Shown here piece after piece: positions 14,860-21,987 of a DNA stretch of 33,457 nucleotides. Position 1 is the stretch's first letter; each line of letters starts with the position of its first letter. The position numbers and the translations under genes were made by a program. The DNA comes from Streptomyces sp. 549 (GTDB taxonomy: Bacteria > Actinomycetota > Actinomycetes > Streptomycetales > Streptomycetaceae), in assembly GCF_030124175.1 (NCBI RefSeq), contig NZ_JASKMT010000039.1, positions 1 to 33,457 on the forward strand. The letters are read 5' to 3'. The notes beneath the pieces were generated by a model. It was not told where the DNA came from. It saw only the letters and a program-made list of their open reading frames with translations, and searched no databases.

Positions 14860-15357
14860 GTGTTGAAGGCAGTCCGCACGGCGCGCTCCACTCCCGCGGG
14901 TCCGCCCCTGTCAGCGCTGCCGGAGAACACCGTGGTGGGCTGTCACGGCGGGTGCGGGGGCACCACCGTGGCCCGGCTGCTGGCCCCGGCTGGGCGGGAG
15001 GCGACGCGCGACACGCTCCACCTCCTCACCACCCCCGTGGTGCTGGTCGCCCGCAGCACGGCCTACGGCATGCACTGGGCGACCCGCGGGGTGGCCATCG
15101 CCCACCAGAGCATCGGGCCCGGGCAGTTGCCGGGGCCGCCGCTGCTCGTGCTGGTCGCCGACAGCCCGCTGCGGGAGCCGCCGACGGTGCGGGCCCGGGT
15201 GCGGCTGGTCCAGGACCGCGTCCAGGCGGTCGTCCGCTTCCCGTACGTGCCGGAGTGGCGGGACACCGACGACCCGCTGACGGTGCCGCTCACCCGGCCG
15301 GTGATCGAGGCCGCAGTCGCCCTGCGGACCGCCCTGCTGAGGAGCGTGAGCACGTGA
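14860..15357 (+). CDS. Small P-loop-like protein, first gene of the secretion operon
   Basis: A 165-residue protein of the type annotated DUF6668 in streptomycetes (recognised by resemblance, not checked). Residues 25-40 read VVGCHGGCGGTTVARLL, similar to the GxxGGxGxTT phosphate loop of ParA/MinD-like ATPases, and residues 100-105 (LVLVAD) could be a Walker B-like strand. It is too short for a full ParA fold, so a minimal nucleotide-binding domain is possible. The GTG at 14860 follows GGGGGCAGAG. Its stop overlaps the next start (TGATG at 15355-15359), placing it firmly in the secretion operon. Confidence 0.65.
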   Translation: MLKAVRTARSTPAGPPLSALPENTVVGCHGGCGGTTVARLLAPAGREATRDTLHLLTTPVVLVARSTAYGMHWATRGVAIAHQSIGPGQLPGPPLLVLVADSPLREPPTVRARVRLVQDRVQAVVRFPYVPEWRDTDDPLTVPLTRPVIEAAVALRTALLRSVST

Positions 15358-15644
15358 TGATCGAGGTCCTGGCCGCGGTGATGGAGACCATCCCCAACCC
15401 CAGCTCGAAGACGCCCAAGGGGCTGGCCGGCCCGCGCGACATCCTGCTGGGCATCTTGAAGTGGGGTGGGTTCGCCATCGCGGCCGGCTCGTTCATCTAC
15501 ACCGGAATCCGCATGCAGCTGGGCGGCCAGGGCGGGCGCGGGGCGACGACGGCGGCCGACGCGGTCGCAGAACTGCCCATGAAGGTCGTCGGCACGCTGT
15601 TCATCGCCGGGGTGGGTGCGGGCATCCTCGGAATGTTCCTGTGA
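15357..15644 (+). CDS. VirB2/TrbC-like small membrane protein
   Basis: A 95-residue protein with two hydrophobic helices: about 29-53 (ILLGILKWGGFAIAAGSFIY) and 77-95 (VGTLFIAGVGAGILGMFL). The size, two-helix hairpin and position match VirB2/TrbC-like pilin or channel subunits of actinobacterial secretion systems. It has no cleavable signal peptide. The ATG at 15357 overlaps the previous stop, and its own stop overlaps the next start (GTGA at 15641), showing tight translational coupling. Confidence 0.65.
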   Translation: MIEVLAAVMETIPNPSSKTPKGLAGPRDILLGILKWGGFAIAAGSFIYTGIRMQLGGQGGRGATTAADAVAELPMKVVGTLFIAGVGAGILGMFL

Positions 15645-16405
15645 GCAGCGAAGGCTCCCGGCGGATGCCCAAGGGGCTGATGGTCGGCGGCGGCGCGCTG
15701 CTGGCCCTGCTGGCGGCCGTCATGGTCGCCCACAACCGTGCGGACAGCGGCCAGGCCCCGCCGCCCGCGTCCGTCTCCGCACCGCCTGCCCCGGCCCAAG
15801 CGCCGCCGCCGGCTGCGGCCGGAGAGCCGCCCGCCCAGTCCGGCGCCGCGGCGGAGCCGGACTGGGCCGGGCTGACGTTCATGGACGTGCGCGGCGCGCA
15901 GCTGCCGGTCTCCCCCGTCCACGGGCCGAAGCGGGTCACGCAGGCACGCGCGGCGGGCTTCAGCCGCGACACCGGCGGCGCGGTGCTGGCCGCGGTGCAC
16001 CTGGCCACCCGCGTCTCCCCGCAGCTCGGGCCGGAGGTCTACGTGCCGGCCGCTGAACGGATGCGGGGTGATGTGGAGGATCGGACCGCGTTCTTGGCCC
16101 AGTTGGACGCCGACTACGCCAAGGCCCGCGCCGCGTCCGGGCTCCCGGAGGGGGAACCGCTGCGCATCTACGCCCAGGTCATCGGCTACGCCGTGCCGGT
16201 CGCAGAGCGGGCGCCGGAGCGGGTGACGGTGCATCTGCTCTCGCGCGGCGCCGGGCCGGACGGCGGCGAGGTCCTGGTGTCCGTCCCCGTCACGGTGTCG
16301 TGGTGGGGCGGCGACTGGGCGCTGGAGGCGCCGACGGGTGGCCGGTGGCCGGGCCAGCCCGTCGCGGGCACCGGCGGGCACACCCTCTTCCGCGAGGCCC
16401 GCTGA
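15641..16405 (+). CDS. Membrane-anchored VirB8/TcpC-like channel protein
   Basis: A 254-residue protein with one N-terminal transmembrane helix (about 14-30, MVGGGALLALLAAVMVAH), a Pro/Ala-rich linker (about 35-75), and an extracytoplasmic domain of about 170 residues with alternating helices and strands. This layout fits VirB8/TcpC-like scaffold proteins with NTF2-like domains, which assemble the channel outside the membrane. Primary-sequence identity is too low to be sure. The GTG at 15641 overlaps the previous stop by four bases, and the stop overlaps the next ATG by one. Confidence 0.6.
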   Translation: MSSEGSRRMPKGLMVGGGALLALLAAVMVAHNRADSGQAPPPASVSAPPAPAQAPPPAAAGEPPAQSGAAAEPDWAGLTFMDVRGAQLPVSPVHGPKRVTQARAAGFSRDTGGAVLAAVHLATRVSPQLGPEVYVPAAERMRGDVEDRTAFLAQLDADYAKARAASGLPEGEPLRIYAQVIGYAVPVAERAPERVTVHLLSRGAGPDGGEVLVSVPVTVSWWGGDWALEAPTGGRWPGQPVAGTGGHTLFREAR

Positions 16406-17862
16406 TGTGCGGGATCACTGACCCGGGCGGATGCGTCGCGGCCGCGGCCCACTCCGGGCTGGAGGCCATGGCGGAGGCGCTGGCGGACGCCGCCGGGTGG
16501 ATGATCACAGAGTCGTTCACGTGGTGGATCGACACCGACGGGCAGGTGCTGAACACCGGCATCGTGAACGCCGTGCGCGAGGTCACGATGCCGCTGACGG
16601 TGAGCGTGGCGGCGGCCGGGATGATCCTGCTCGGTATCCGCATGGTGCTCTCCGGGTCGCACGATCCGCTGCTGAGCATGGGCGAGGGCATCGCCAAGCT
16701 GGTGTTCTGGACGGTGGCCGGCACCACGGTCCTCACCACGCTGATGCAAGCGGCCAGCGCCTTCTCCGGCTGGGTGCTGGACGAGGGAAGCAGCCGCAAG
16801 CTGGGCGTGCAGCTGCTGACCGCGTTCGACCGGCCCATCAAGGACAACGTCGGCCTGGTCCTGCTGCTGTCCCTGCTCGGCTTCCTCGCGGGCCTGGCCC
16901 AGTGGGTGATCTCCCTCTTCCGGGAAGGGGCGCTGGTCATCCTCGCCGGGTGCCTGCCCCTGGCGGCATCGGGCCAGTTGGGGCTGGGCGAGCACTGGCT
17001 TCGCAAGATCGCCGGATGGTGCCTGGCGCTGATCTTCTGGCAGCCGGCCGCCTCGCTGGTGTACTTCGCCGCCTTCGCGATGATGGAGAACGCGTCCGGC
17101 CCGCAGGAGATGCTGGTGGGCATCACCATGCTCATCATCGCGATCTTCGCGCTGCCCATGCTGATGAAGCTGTTCACCTGGGTCGTCACACCCGGCGGTG
17201 GTGGTGGCGGTGCGGGAGGCTCCTCCCGGCTCGCCGCCGTCGCACTGGGCCAGCAGATGCGCACCTCCAGGGGCGGCGGCCGGATGAGCCCGGGGCAGCA
17301 CGCCCGGCTGGTCGACTCCTCCCTCCCCCGCCAAGGCGGCACGGCAGGCGGCGGTACGCCCTCAGGTGGTGGCCGGAGCGGGCCTCCCTCCGGCAGCGCA
17401 CCGGGCGGTGGGAGCGGCACTTCCCCGACAGCGAAGGGGGCCGTCCCCGGCCCCCGCGCGCCCGCCTCCGGCGCCACGGCTGCGAAGGGGCCGGGATCCC
17501 CCTGGGCCCCGCCGGGCGGGGTCAGCGGCGGCAGCGCCTCCGCTGGCTCCGCGGGCAGGTCGGCCTCGGGTGCCGGTGCAGCACCGGGTGCCGGGGCAAC
17601 CTCCGGCGCAGCCTCGGGTGCAGGCGGCGCCGTCTCCGCAGGCGGCCCCGCTGCGGGGGCGGGCGGCGCCGCGGGCTCGGCCGGGGCAGGCGCGGGCGGC
17701 GCGAGAGCAGCAGCCGTCGCCGGACCCATCGGCGCGGCTGCGGCGGCAGCCGTCATGGTCAGTGCCGCAGGCGCGAAAGCAGCGGGCCGCGCGATGACCG
17801 AGGGCGCCGACACCCCGCCACCTCCACCGTCGAACTCCGGCTCCCGAAAGGACGCGAAGTGA
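16405..17862 (+). CDS. VirB6/TrbL-like polytopic membrane protein with long disordered tail
   Basis: A 485-residue protein. Residues 1-265 contain about six hydrophobic helices (for example TMPLTVSVAAAGMILLGIRM, LVLLLSLLGFLAGLAQWVIS and MLVGITMLIIAIFALPMLMK), typical of VirB6/TrbL channel subunits. From residue 268 the protein is almost entirely Gly, Ala, Ser and Pro. It is probably a flexible tail, although a short hydrophobic Ala-rich stretch lies near residues 440-460. The very long low-complexity tail is unusual for bacterial VirB6 but common in actinobacterial TrbL-like proteins. Start and stop overlap both neighbours (ATG shares a base with the previous stop; the next GTG lies in the stop region), so the operon is continuous. 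Confidence 0.8.
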   Translation: MCGITDPGGCVAAAAHSGLEAMAEALADAAGWMITESFTWWIDTDGQVLNTGIVNAVREVTMPLTVSVAAAGMILLGIRMVLSGSHDPLLSMGEGIAKLVFWTVAGTTVLTTLMQAASAFSGWVLDEGSSRKLGVQLLTAFDRPIKDNVGLVLLLSLLGFLAGLAQWVISLFREGALVILAGCLPLAASGQLGLGEHWLRKIAGWCLALIFWQPAASLVYFAAFAMMENASGPQEMLVGITMLIIAIFALPMLMKLFTWVVTPGGGGGGAGGSSRLAAVALGQQMRTSRGGGRMSPGQHARLVDSSLPRQGGTAGGGTPSGGGRSGPPSGSAPGGGSGTSPTAKGAVPGPRAPASGATAAKGPGSPWAPPGGVSGGSASAGSAGRSASGAGAAPGAGATSGAASGAGGAVSAGGPAAGAGGAAGSAGAGAGGARAAAVAGPIGAAAAAAVMVSAAGAKAAGRAMTEGADTPPPPPSNSGSRKDAK

Positions 17863-19355
17863 CCTCACCGGTGCGCTTGTACGGAGGCTGGCGGCAGACC
17901 CGCGGCATCGGCCTGGGCAGCCTGACCACGGGTCAGTCCCTGATCCTGCTCGCCCTGCTCGTCATGGCCGTGGCGACCGCCGCCGTCGACATCCGCCTGC
18001 TGCTCTACGTCGGCCCCGCGATCGGCGTCGCGGCCGTTCTGACGGCGCTGCGGTGGCGCGGGGAGCCCCTGCTGGAGGCCCTGCTGACCATCGCCCGCTG
18101 GCGGCGCGGCGTAGCGCAGGGAGAGAACCTGTACACCTCCGGCGTGGTGACGCTCCACGAGCGGGACCACGACCTGCCCGGCCTCCTCGCCCCGGTGACG
18201 ATCCTGTCCTGCGAGGACGGCGACGGCGGGCACTACGGCATGGCCTGGCACCGCCGCAGCGGCCACCTCACCGCCACCCTGCGCGTCGCCGCCGTGTCCA
18301 CCGCGCTCGCCGACCAGGACGCCGTCGACACCTGGGTCGCCCAGTGGGGCGCCTGGCTCGCCCGCCTCGGCCACTGCCCCACCGTGCGGTGGATGACCGT
18401 CACCGTCGACACCGCCCCCGACCCGGGCAGTTCCCTGGAGGACTACGTCACCGCCCGCCTCGACCCCGCCGCACCGGCCGCGGCGACCGCGCTAATGGAG
18501 GACCTGGTCGCCGCTTCCCCGGCCGCCTCAGCGGCGGTCGAGACCCGCGTCTCGCTCACCTTCGACCCCGCGCGCAGCCCCGAGCCCTGCGAGACGTTCG
18601 CCGAAGCCGTCGCGGAAGCCGGCCGAACCCTCACCGGCCTGCAAAACGCCCTGGGCGCCTGCGGCGTCACCGTCCTGGGCCGCGCCAGCGCCGCCCGCCT
18701 CGCCGGGATCACCCGCGCCGCCCTCGACCCCGCCTCCCGGCCCGACGTCGCCCGCGCCCTCGCTCTCGACCCCCACACCCTGCAGGAGACCTCCCCCCAG
18801 GCGCTGCTGGAGCCCGGCACCGCCGGCCCCATCGCCGCCCGCGAGTACCGCTCCTACTACGAGCACGACTCCGGCACCTCCGTCTCCTGGGTGTGGACCA
18901 GCGCACCCCGGCAGCACGTCACCTCCGAGGTCCTGGTGCCGCTCCTGGCCCCCGCCCGCTACCCCAAGCGCGTCACCCTCGCCTACGAACCCCACCCGGC
19001 CGAGGCCGCCGCCGACCACCTGGAACGGGAAGTCAACGCCGCCGCGTTCCGCACCGCCCTGCGCCAGCGCCAGCAGCGCGCGGAGACCGCCACCGACCTC
19101 GCCGACCGGGCCCGCGCCGAGCAGGCCGCCCACGAAGAAGCCCAAGGCGCAGGGCTCGGCCTGTACTCCCTGGTCATCACCACCACCGTCACCGACCCCG
19201 ACGCCCTGCCCCGCGCGGTCGCCGACGTCGAGCAGCGCGCCGGCACCTCGAAGATCAAGCTGCGCCGGGCCCACTGGTCGCAAGGCTCGGCGTTCGCCGC
19301 CACGCTGCCGCTGGGCATCTACCTGCCCGACGCCGCCCGCCGCCGCACCCGCTGA
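17859..19355 (+). CDS. SCO6880-family type IV secretion protein
   Basis: A 498-residue protein like the SCO6880 family, found with VirB4 in actinobacterial secretion operons. Two hydrophobic helices lie at about 22-62 (a PrgI-like membrane module). The soluble part resembles the N-terminal domain of VirB4: ENLYTSGVVTLHERDHDLPG-type start, VSWVWTSAPRQHVTSEVLVP and a helix-rich region to the end. There is no Walker motif, so it is not itself an ATPase. Known systems often split or fuse PrgI and VirB4, and this protein seems to be the fused membrane and VirB4 N-terminal part, acting with the ATPase encoded next. The GTG at 17859 follows GAAAGGA. The 33-base gap to the VirB4 gene carries its own strong ribosome site. 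Confidence 0.75.
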   Translation: MTSPVRLYGGWRQTRGIGLGSLTTGQSLILLALLVMAVATAAVDIRLLLYVGPAIGVAAVLTALRWRGEPLLEALLTIARWRRGVAQGENLYTSGVVTLHERDHDLPGLLAPVTILSCEDGDGGHYGMAWHRRSGHLTATLRVAAVSTALADQDAVDTWVAQWGAWLARLGHCPTVRWMTVTVDTAPDPGSSLEDYVTARLDPAAPAAATALMEDLVAASPAASAAVETRVSLTFDPARSPEPCETFAEAVAEAGRTLTGLQNALGACGVTVLGRASAARLAGITRAALDPASRPDVARALALDPHTLQETSPQALLEPGTAGPIAAREYRSYYEHDSGTSVSWVWTSAPRQHVTSEVLVPLLAPARYPKRVTLAYEPHPAEAAADHLEREVNAAAFRTALRQRQQRAETATDLADRARAEQAAHEEAQGAGLGLYSLVITTTVTDPDALPRAVADVEQRAGTSKIKLRRAHWSQGSAFAATLPLGIYLPDAARRRTR

Positions 19356-19388
19356 CCCACCCCGGCGCCGAAAAGGAGGGGCCGCCCG

Positions 19389-20864
19389 ATGCACGACCAG
19401 ACCATGCCGGACCTGGGGCCCACACCACCGTCGTGGGGCTGGCCCGGCCCGCACCGAGGCCGCATCTCCCACGCCGCCATCCCACCCCGCTACCAGGCCA
19501 CCACCGTCCAAGGATGCGGCCTGTTCCCCTTCACCGCCGGATCCGGCGCCCCCGCCATCGGCGTGCCCATCGGCCGGCACATGATCTGGGGCGAAGTCGT
19601 CGCCCTCGACCCCATCGACTGGGTCCGGGCCAACATCACCACCAACCCCGGGGTGTTCGTCCTCGGCGAGCCCGGCGTCGGCAAGTCGGCCTTCTCCAAG
19701 CGGATGGCAGCCGGCCTCATCGCGTTCGGGACCGGCGTCGTCGTCCTGGGCGACGTCAAAGGCGAATACGCCGGCCTGGTCAGCCGGCTCGGCGGGCAGG
19801 TCGTCCGCATCGGGTGGGGGCAGTCCCGCCTCAACCCCCTCGACTCCGGCGCCCTCGGCCACGCCGTCGCCGCGCTGGAGCGCACCCAGCCCGACAAAGC
19901 CCACGCGCTACGCGCCGAGATCCGCTCCCGCCGCCTCGACCTGCTGCTGGCACTGTGCCTCATCGCCCGCGGCTCCCGAGGCGCACCCATCACCGACGCC
20001 GAAGAACTCGCCCTGGGCGGCGCCCTGGACATCCTCGCCCGCGACCCCTCCCAACAGCCCGTCATCCCCCAAGTCATGGCCACCATCGAGGGCGGCTGCA
20101 GCGAGATGGGCCGCGCGGTCCTCGCCCGCAGCCGGCAGGAGTACCGCGACCTGACCGACGGCGTCCTGCGCACCCTCGCCCGCATCTGCCAAGGCCTGCT
20201 GCGCGGCCTGTTCGACGGCCCCACCACCACGCCCGCCGACCTGAGCGCCCCGGCCGTCTCCATCGACATCAGCGCGCTGGACAACGCGGCCGACGACATC
20301 GTTGCCGCCGCGCTGCTGTGCACCTGGGCCTACGGATTCGGAGCGATCGACGCCACCCGCGCCGTCGGCGACACCCGCCCCTACCTCACCATCCAAGACG
20401 AAATGTGGCGCTCCCTGCGCGCCGCCCCCGGACTGGTCGAGCGCACCGACCGGCTCACCCGCCTGAACCGGCAGAAAGGCATCGGATCGATCATCACCAC
20501 CCACTCCCTCGCCGACCTCGAAGCGCTGCCCACCGCCGAAGACCAGGCCAAGGCCCGCGGCCTGGTCGAGCGGTCCGCGATCACCGTCATGGGCGCGCTG
20601 CCCGACCTCGAACTCGGCCGGGTCCACCGGGTCCGGGGCCTGACCACCCGCGAACGCGAGATGGTCGCCTCCTGGTCCGCGCCCGAGTCCTGGGAGACCG
20701 ACCGGCCCCACCCCGGCCGCGGCAAGTACCTCGTCAAGGTCGGCGGCCGGCTCGGCATCCCCGTCGAGATGCACCTCACCCCAGCCGAGCTTGACCTCTA
20801 CAACACCGACACCGCCATCCGACGCTACGACCACGCGACCCGAGCAGCAGCGGCAACCGGCTGA
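19389..20864 (+). CDS. VirB4-like secretion ATPase
   Basis: A 491-residue ATPase of the VirB4/TraE type that energises assembly of the channel and substrate movement. Walker A is GEPGVGKS (about 94-101), Walker B is YLTIQDEMW (about 332-340), and a GSIITTHSLADLEAL segment fits the sensor region. It lacks the N-terminal VirB4 domain, which seems to be supplied by the upstream SCO6880-like protein; the two would form a split VirB4. The ATG at 19389 has a very strong AAGGAGGGG ribosome site about 9 bases upstream. The last gene of the secretion operon is followed by a short dyad (20857-20872). Confidence 0.85.
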   Translation: MHDQTMPDLGPTPPSWGWPGPHRGRISHAAIPPRYQATTVQGCGLFPFTAGSGAPAIGVPIGRHMIWGEVVALDPIDWVRANITTNPGVFVLGEPGVGKSAFSKRMAAGLIAFGTGVVVLGDVKGEYAGLVSRLGGQVVRIGWGQSRLNPLDSGALGHAVAALERTQPDKAHALRAEIRSRRLDLLLALCLIARGSRGAPITDAEELALGGALDILARDPSQQPVIPQVMATIEGGCSEMGRAVLARSRQEYRDLTDGVLRTLARICQGLLRGLFDGPTTTPADLSAPAVSIDISALDNAADDIVAAALLCTWAYGFGAIDATRAVGDTRPYLTIQDEMWRSLRAAPGLVERTDRLTRLNRQKGIGSIITTHSLADLEALPTAEDQAKARGLVERSAITVMGALPDLELGRVHRVRGLTTREREMVASWSAPESWETDRPHPGRGKYLVKVGGRLGIPVEMHLTPAELDLYNTDTAIRRYDHATRAAAATG

Positions 20865-21106
20865 ACAGCCGGCTGTTGCGGGTCGGGCGGCGCCTCGTTC
20901 TGGGGCAGGGCCACCGGACGATGCCGGCCCTACGCCCTCCGTCTGCGGTGGAAGGCACAGTTCGCGATCCAGATAGAGCATTTACGGTCGCCAAATGGCA
21001 CTTTGTGACCCGTTGGGCTCATCTGTTAATCCGGCGGTGGCTCTGCCCGTAGGGGGAGTAGCGGCGTGATTGCGCCGACCCCATACGTACGAGCGAGGAG
21101 CGCCAC

Positions 21107-21379
21107 ATGACGCCCCTGGAGTGGGCCGGGTTCCTTCCGGCCGGTGTGAGTGCCGTCGGCGCTGTGTGCACGGCATGGCGTGGTGCGCAGGTGGTGGGCC
21201 GGCGGCTCTCGGCGTGGCGCCGACGGCAGACGGAACGGGCAGCTTTCGAACGCGTGGTGGCTCTGGCCCGCACCCTGCCCTCGGGTACCGGTATCCAGTT
21301 CCGGACTGCGGAGGGGACGGTCGTGACGGTGTGGCGACAAGGTCCCAACGCGGGGACGGAAGAGTACCGGCTGTGGTGA
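21107..21379 (+). CDS. Small membrane-anchored protein of the sigma operon
   Basis: A 90-residue protein with one hydrophobic segment (about 6-26, WAGFLPAGVSAVGAVCTAW), a basic helix (RRLSAWRRRQTERAAFERVV), and a short C-terminal beta part (IQFRTAEGTVVTVW). I do not recognise the family. It resembles, loosely, small membrane-plus-strand proteins encoded beside actinobacterial signalling genes. The ATG at 21107 follows GAGGAG. The stop overlaps the next GTG (GTGA, 21376-21379), coupling it to the sigma factor gene, so a membrane anchor or anti-sigma-like role is possible but unproven. Confidence 0.55.
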   Translation: MTPLEWAGFLPAGVSAVGAVCTAWRGAQVVGRRLSAWRRRQTERAAFERVVALARTLPSGTGIQFRTAEGTVVTVWRQGPNAGTEEYRLW

Positions 21380-21987
21380 ACGGCACGGCCGGGCACAGCC
21401 CGTGGAACTTCGAGTGTGAGCAGGGGCTGCTCCTTCTGCGGAACTACGAGACGTATACGCAGCAGGTTGCCCGGTGCCTGAGGAGCAGATATCCGGGGTT
21501 GGCCGCGTCGGCTGAGGATCTGGCCCAGGAGGCCTTCCTGCGGACCGCGCAGGCCTGCCGGCAGGGCCGACTTGAGACGGGTCGGGGCCCGTTTCCGTAT
21601 CTGTTGAAGACCGCGCAGCGGCTGGCCATCGATGTGCTCCGCGGTGAGGTAGAGGAGCCGGTGGAGGCTGGGCGGTTGGGAAAGCTGCGCGAGCGGCAGC
21701 GCGATGGGCATGACGGCGGGGTGACCGGCTCGGTCGATCTGCGGGAGGTGGTGACGCCCGCGATCGCAGGGATGCGTCCCACGCAGCGCCGGAGGGTCCT
21801 GGAGTTGCAGAACGCCGGGATGGAGGACGAGGCGATCGCCGCGCAGCTGGACGTGCCCCGGGGGCAGGTCTCGGTACAGCGCACTCGGGGGGTGGCCGAA
21901 CTGCAGTCCATGGACGAGGTCCGCAGTTACATACGCCCTGGGCACCGGAAGGGACGTCGGAGCGGGGGAGGACGTAGGGGTGAGTGA
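21376..21987 (+). CDS. ECF-like RNA polymerase sigma factor
   Basis: A 203-residue sigma-70-family protein of ECF size. Region 2 is seen as YTQQVARCLRSRYPGLAASA and EDLAQEAFLRTAQ (about 28-60), the -10 recognition and core-binding helices. Region 4 is seen as MRPTQRRRVLELQNAGMEDE and IAAQLDVPRGQVSVQRTRGV (about 133-175), the -35-binding helix-turn-helix. The extra C-terminal basic tail (RKGRRSGGGRRGE) is unusual. The GTG at 21376 overlaps the previous stop; the GTG one codon earlier is equivalent. It lies in a coupled operon with a membrane protein and the TPR-IclR fusion, so it may direct plasmid-specific transcription. Confidence 0.75.
   Translation: MNGTAGHSPWNFECEQGLLLLRNYETYTQQVARCLRSRYPGLAASAEDLAQEAFLRTAQACRQGRLETGRGPFPYLLKTAQRLAIDVLRGEVEEPVEAGRLGKLRERQRDGHDGGVTGSVDLREVVTPAIAGMRPTQRRRVLELQNAGMEDEAIAAQLDVPRGQVSVQRTRGVAELQSMDEVRSYIRPGHRKGRRSGGGRRGE

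Noticed and set aside
16431..17858. Very long open frame on the plus strand running through the VirB6-like gene into the SCO6880-like gene
   Set aside because: Only the part from 17859 has protein-like sequence. The upstream part is an Arg-rich shadow of the VirB6-like frame, which has clear membrane helices.
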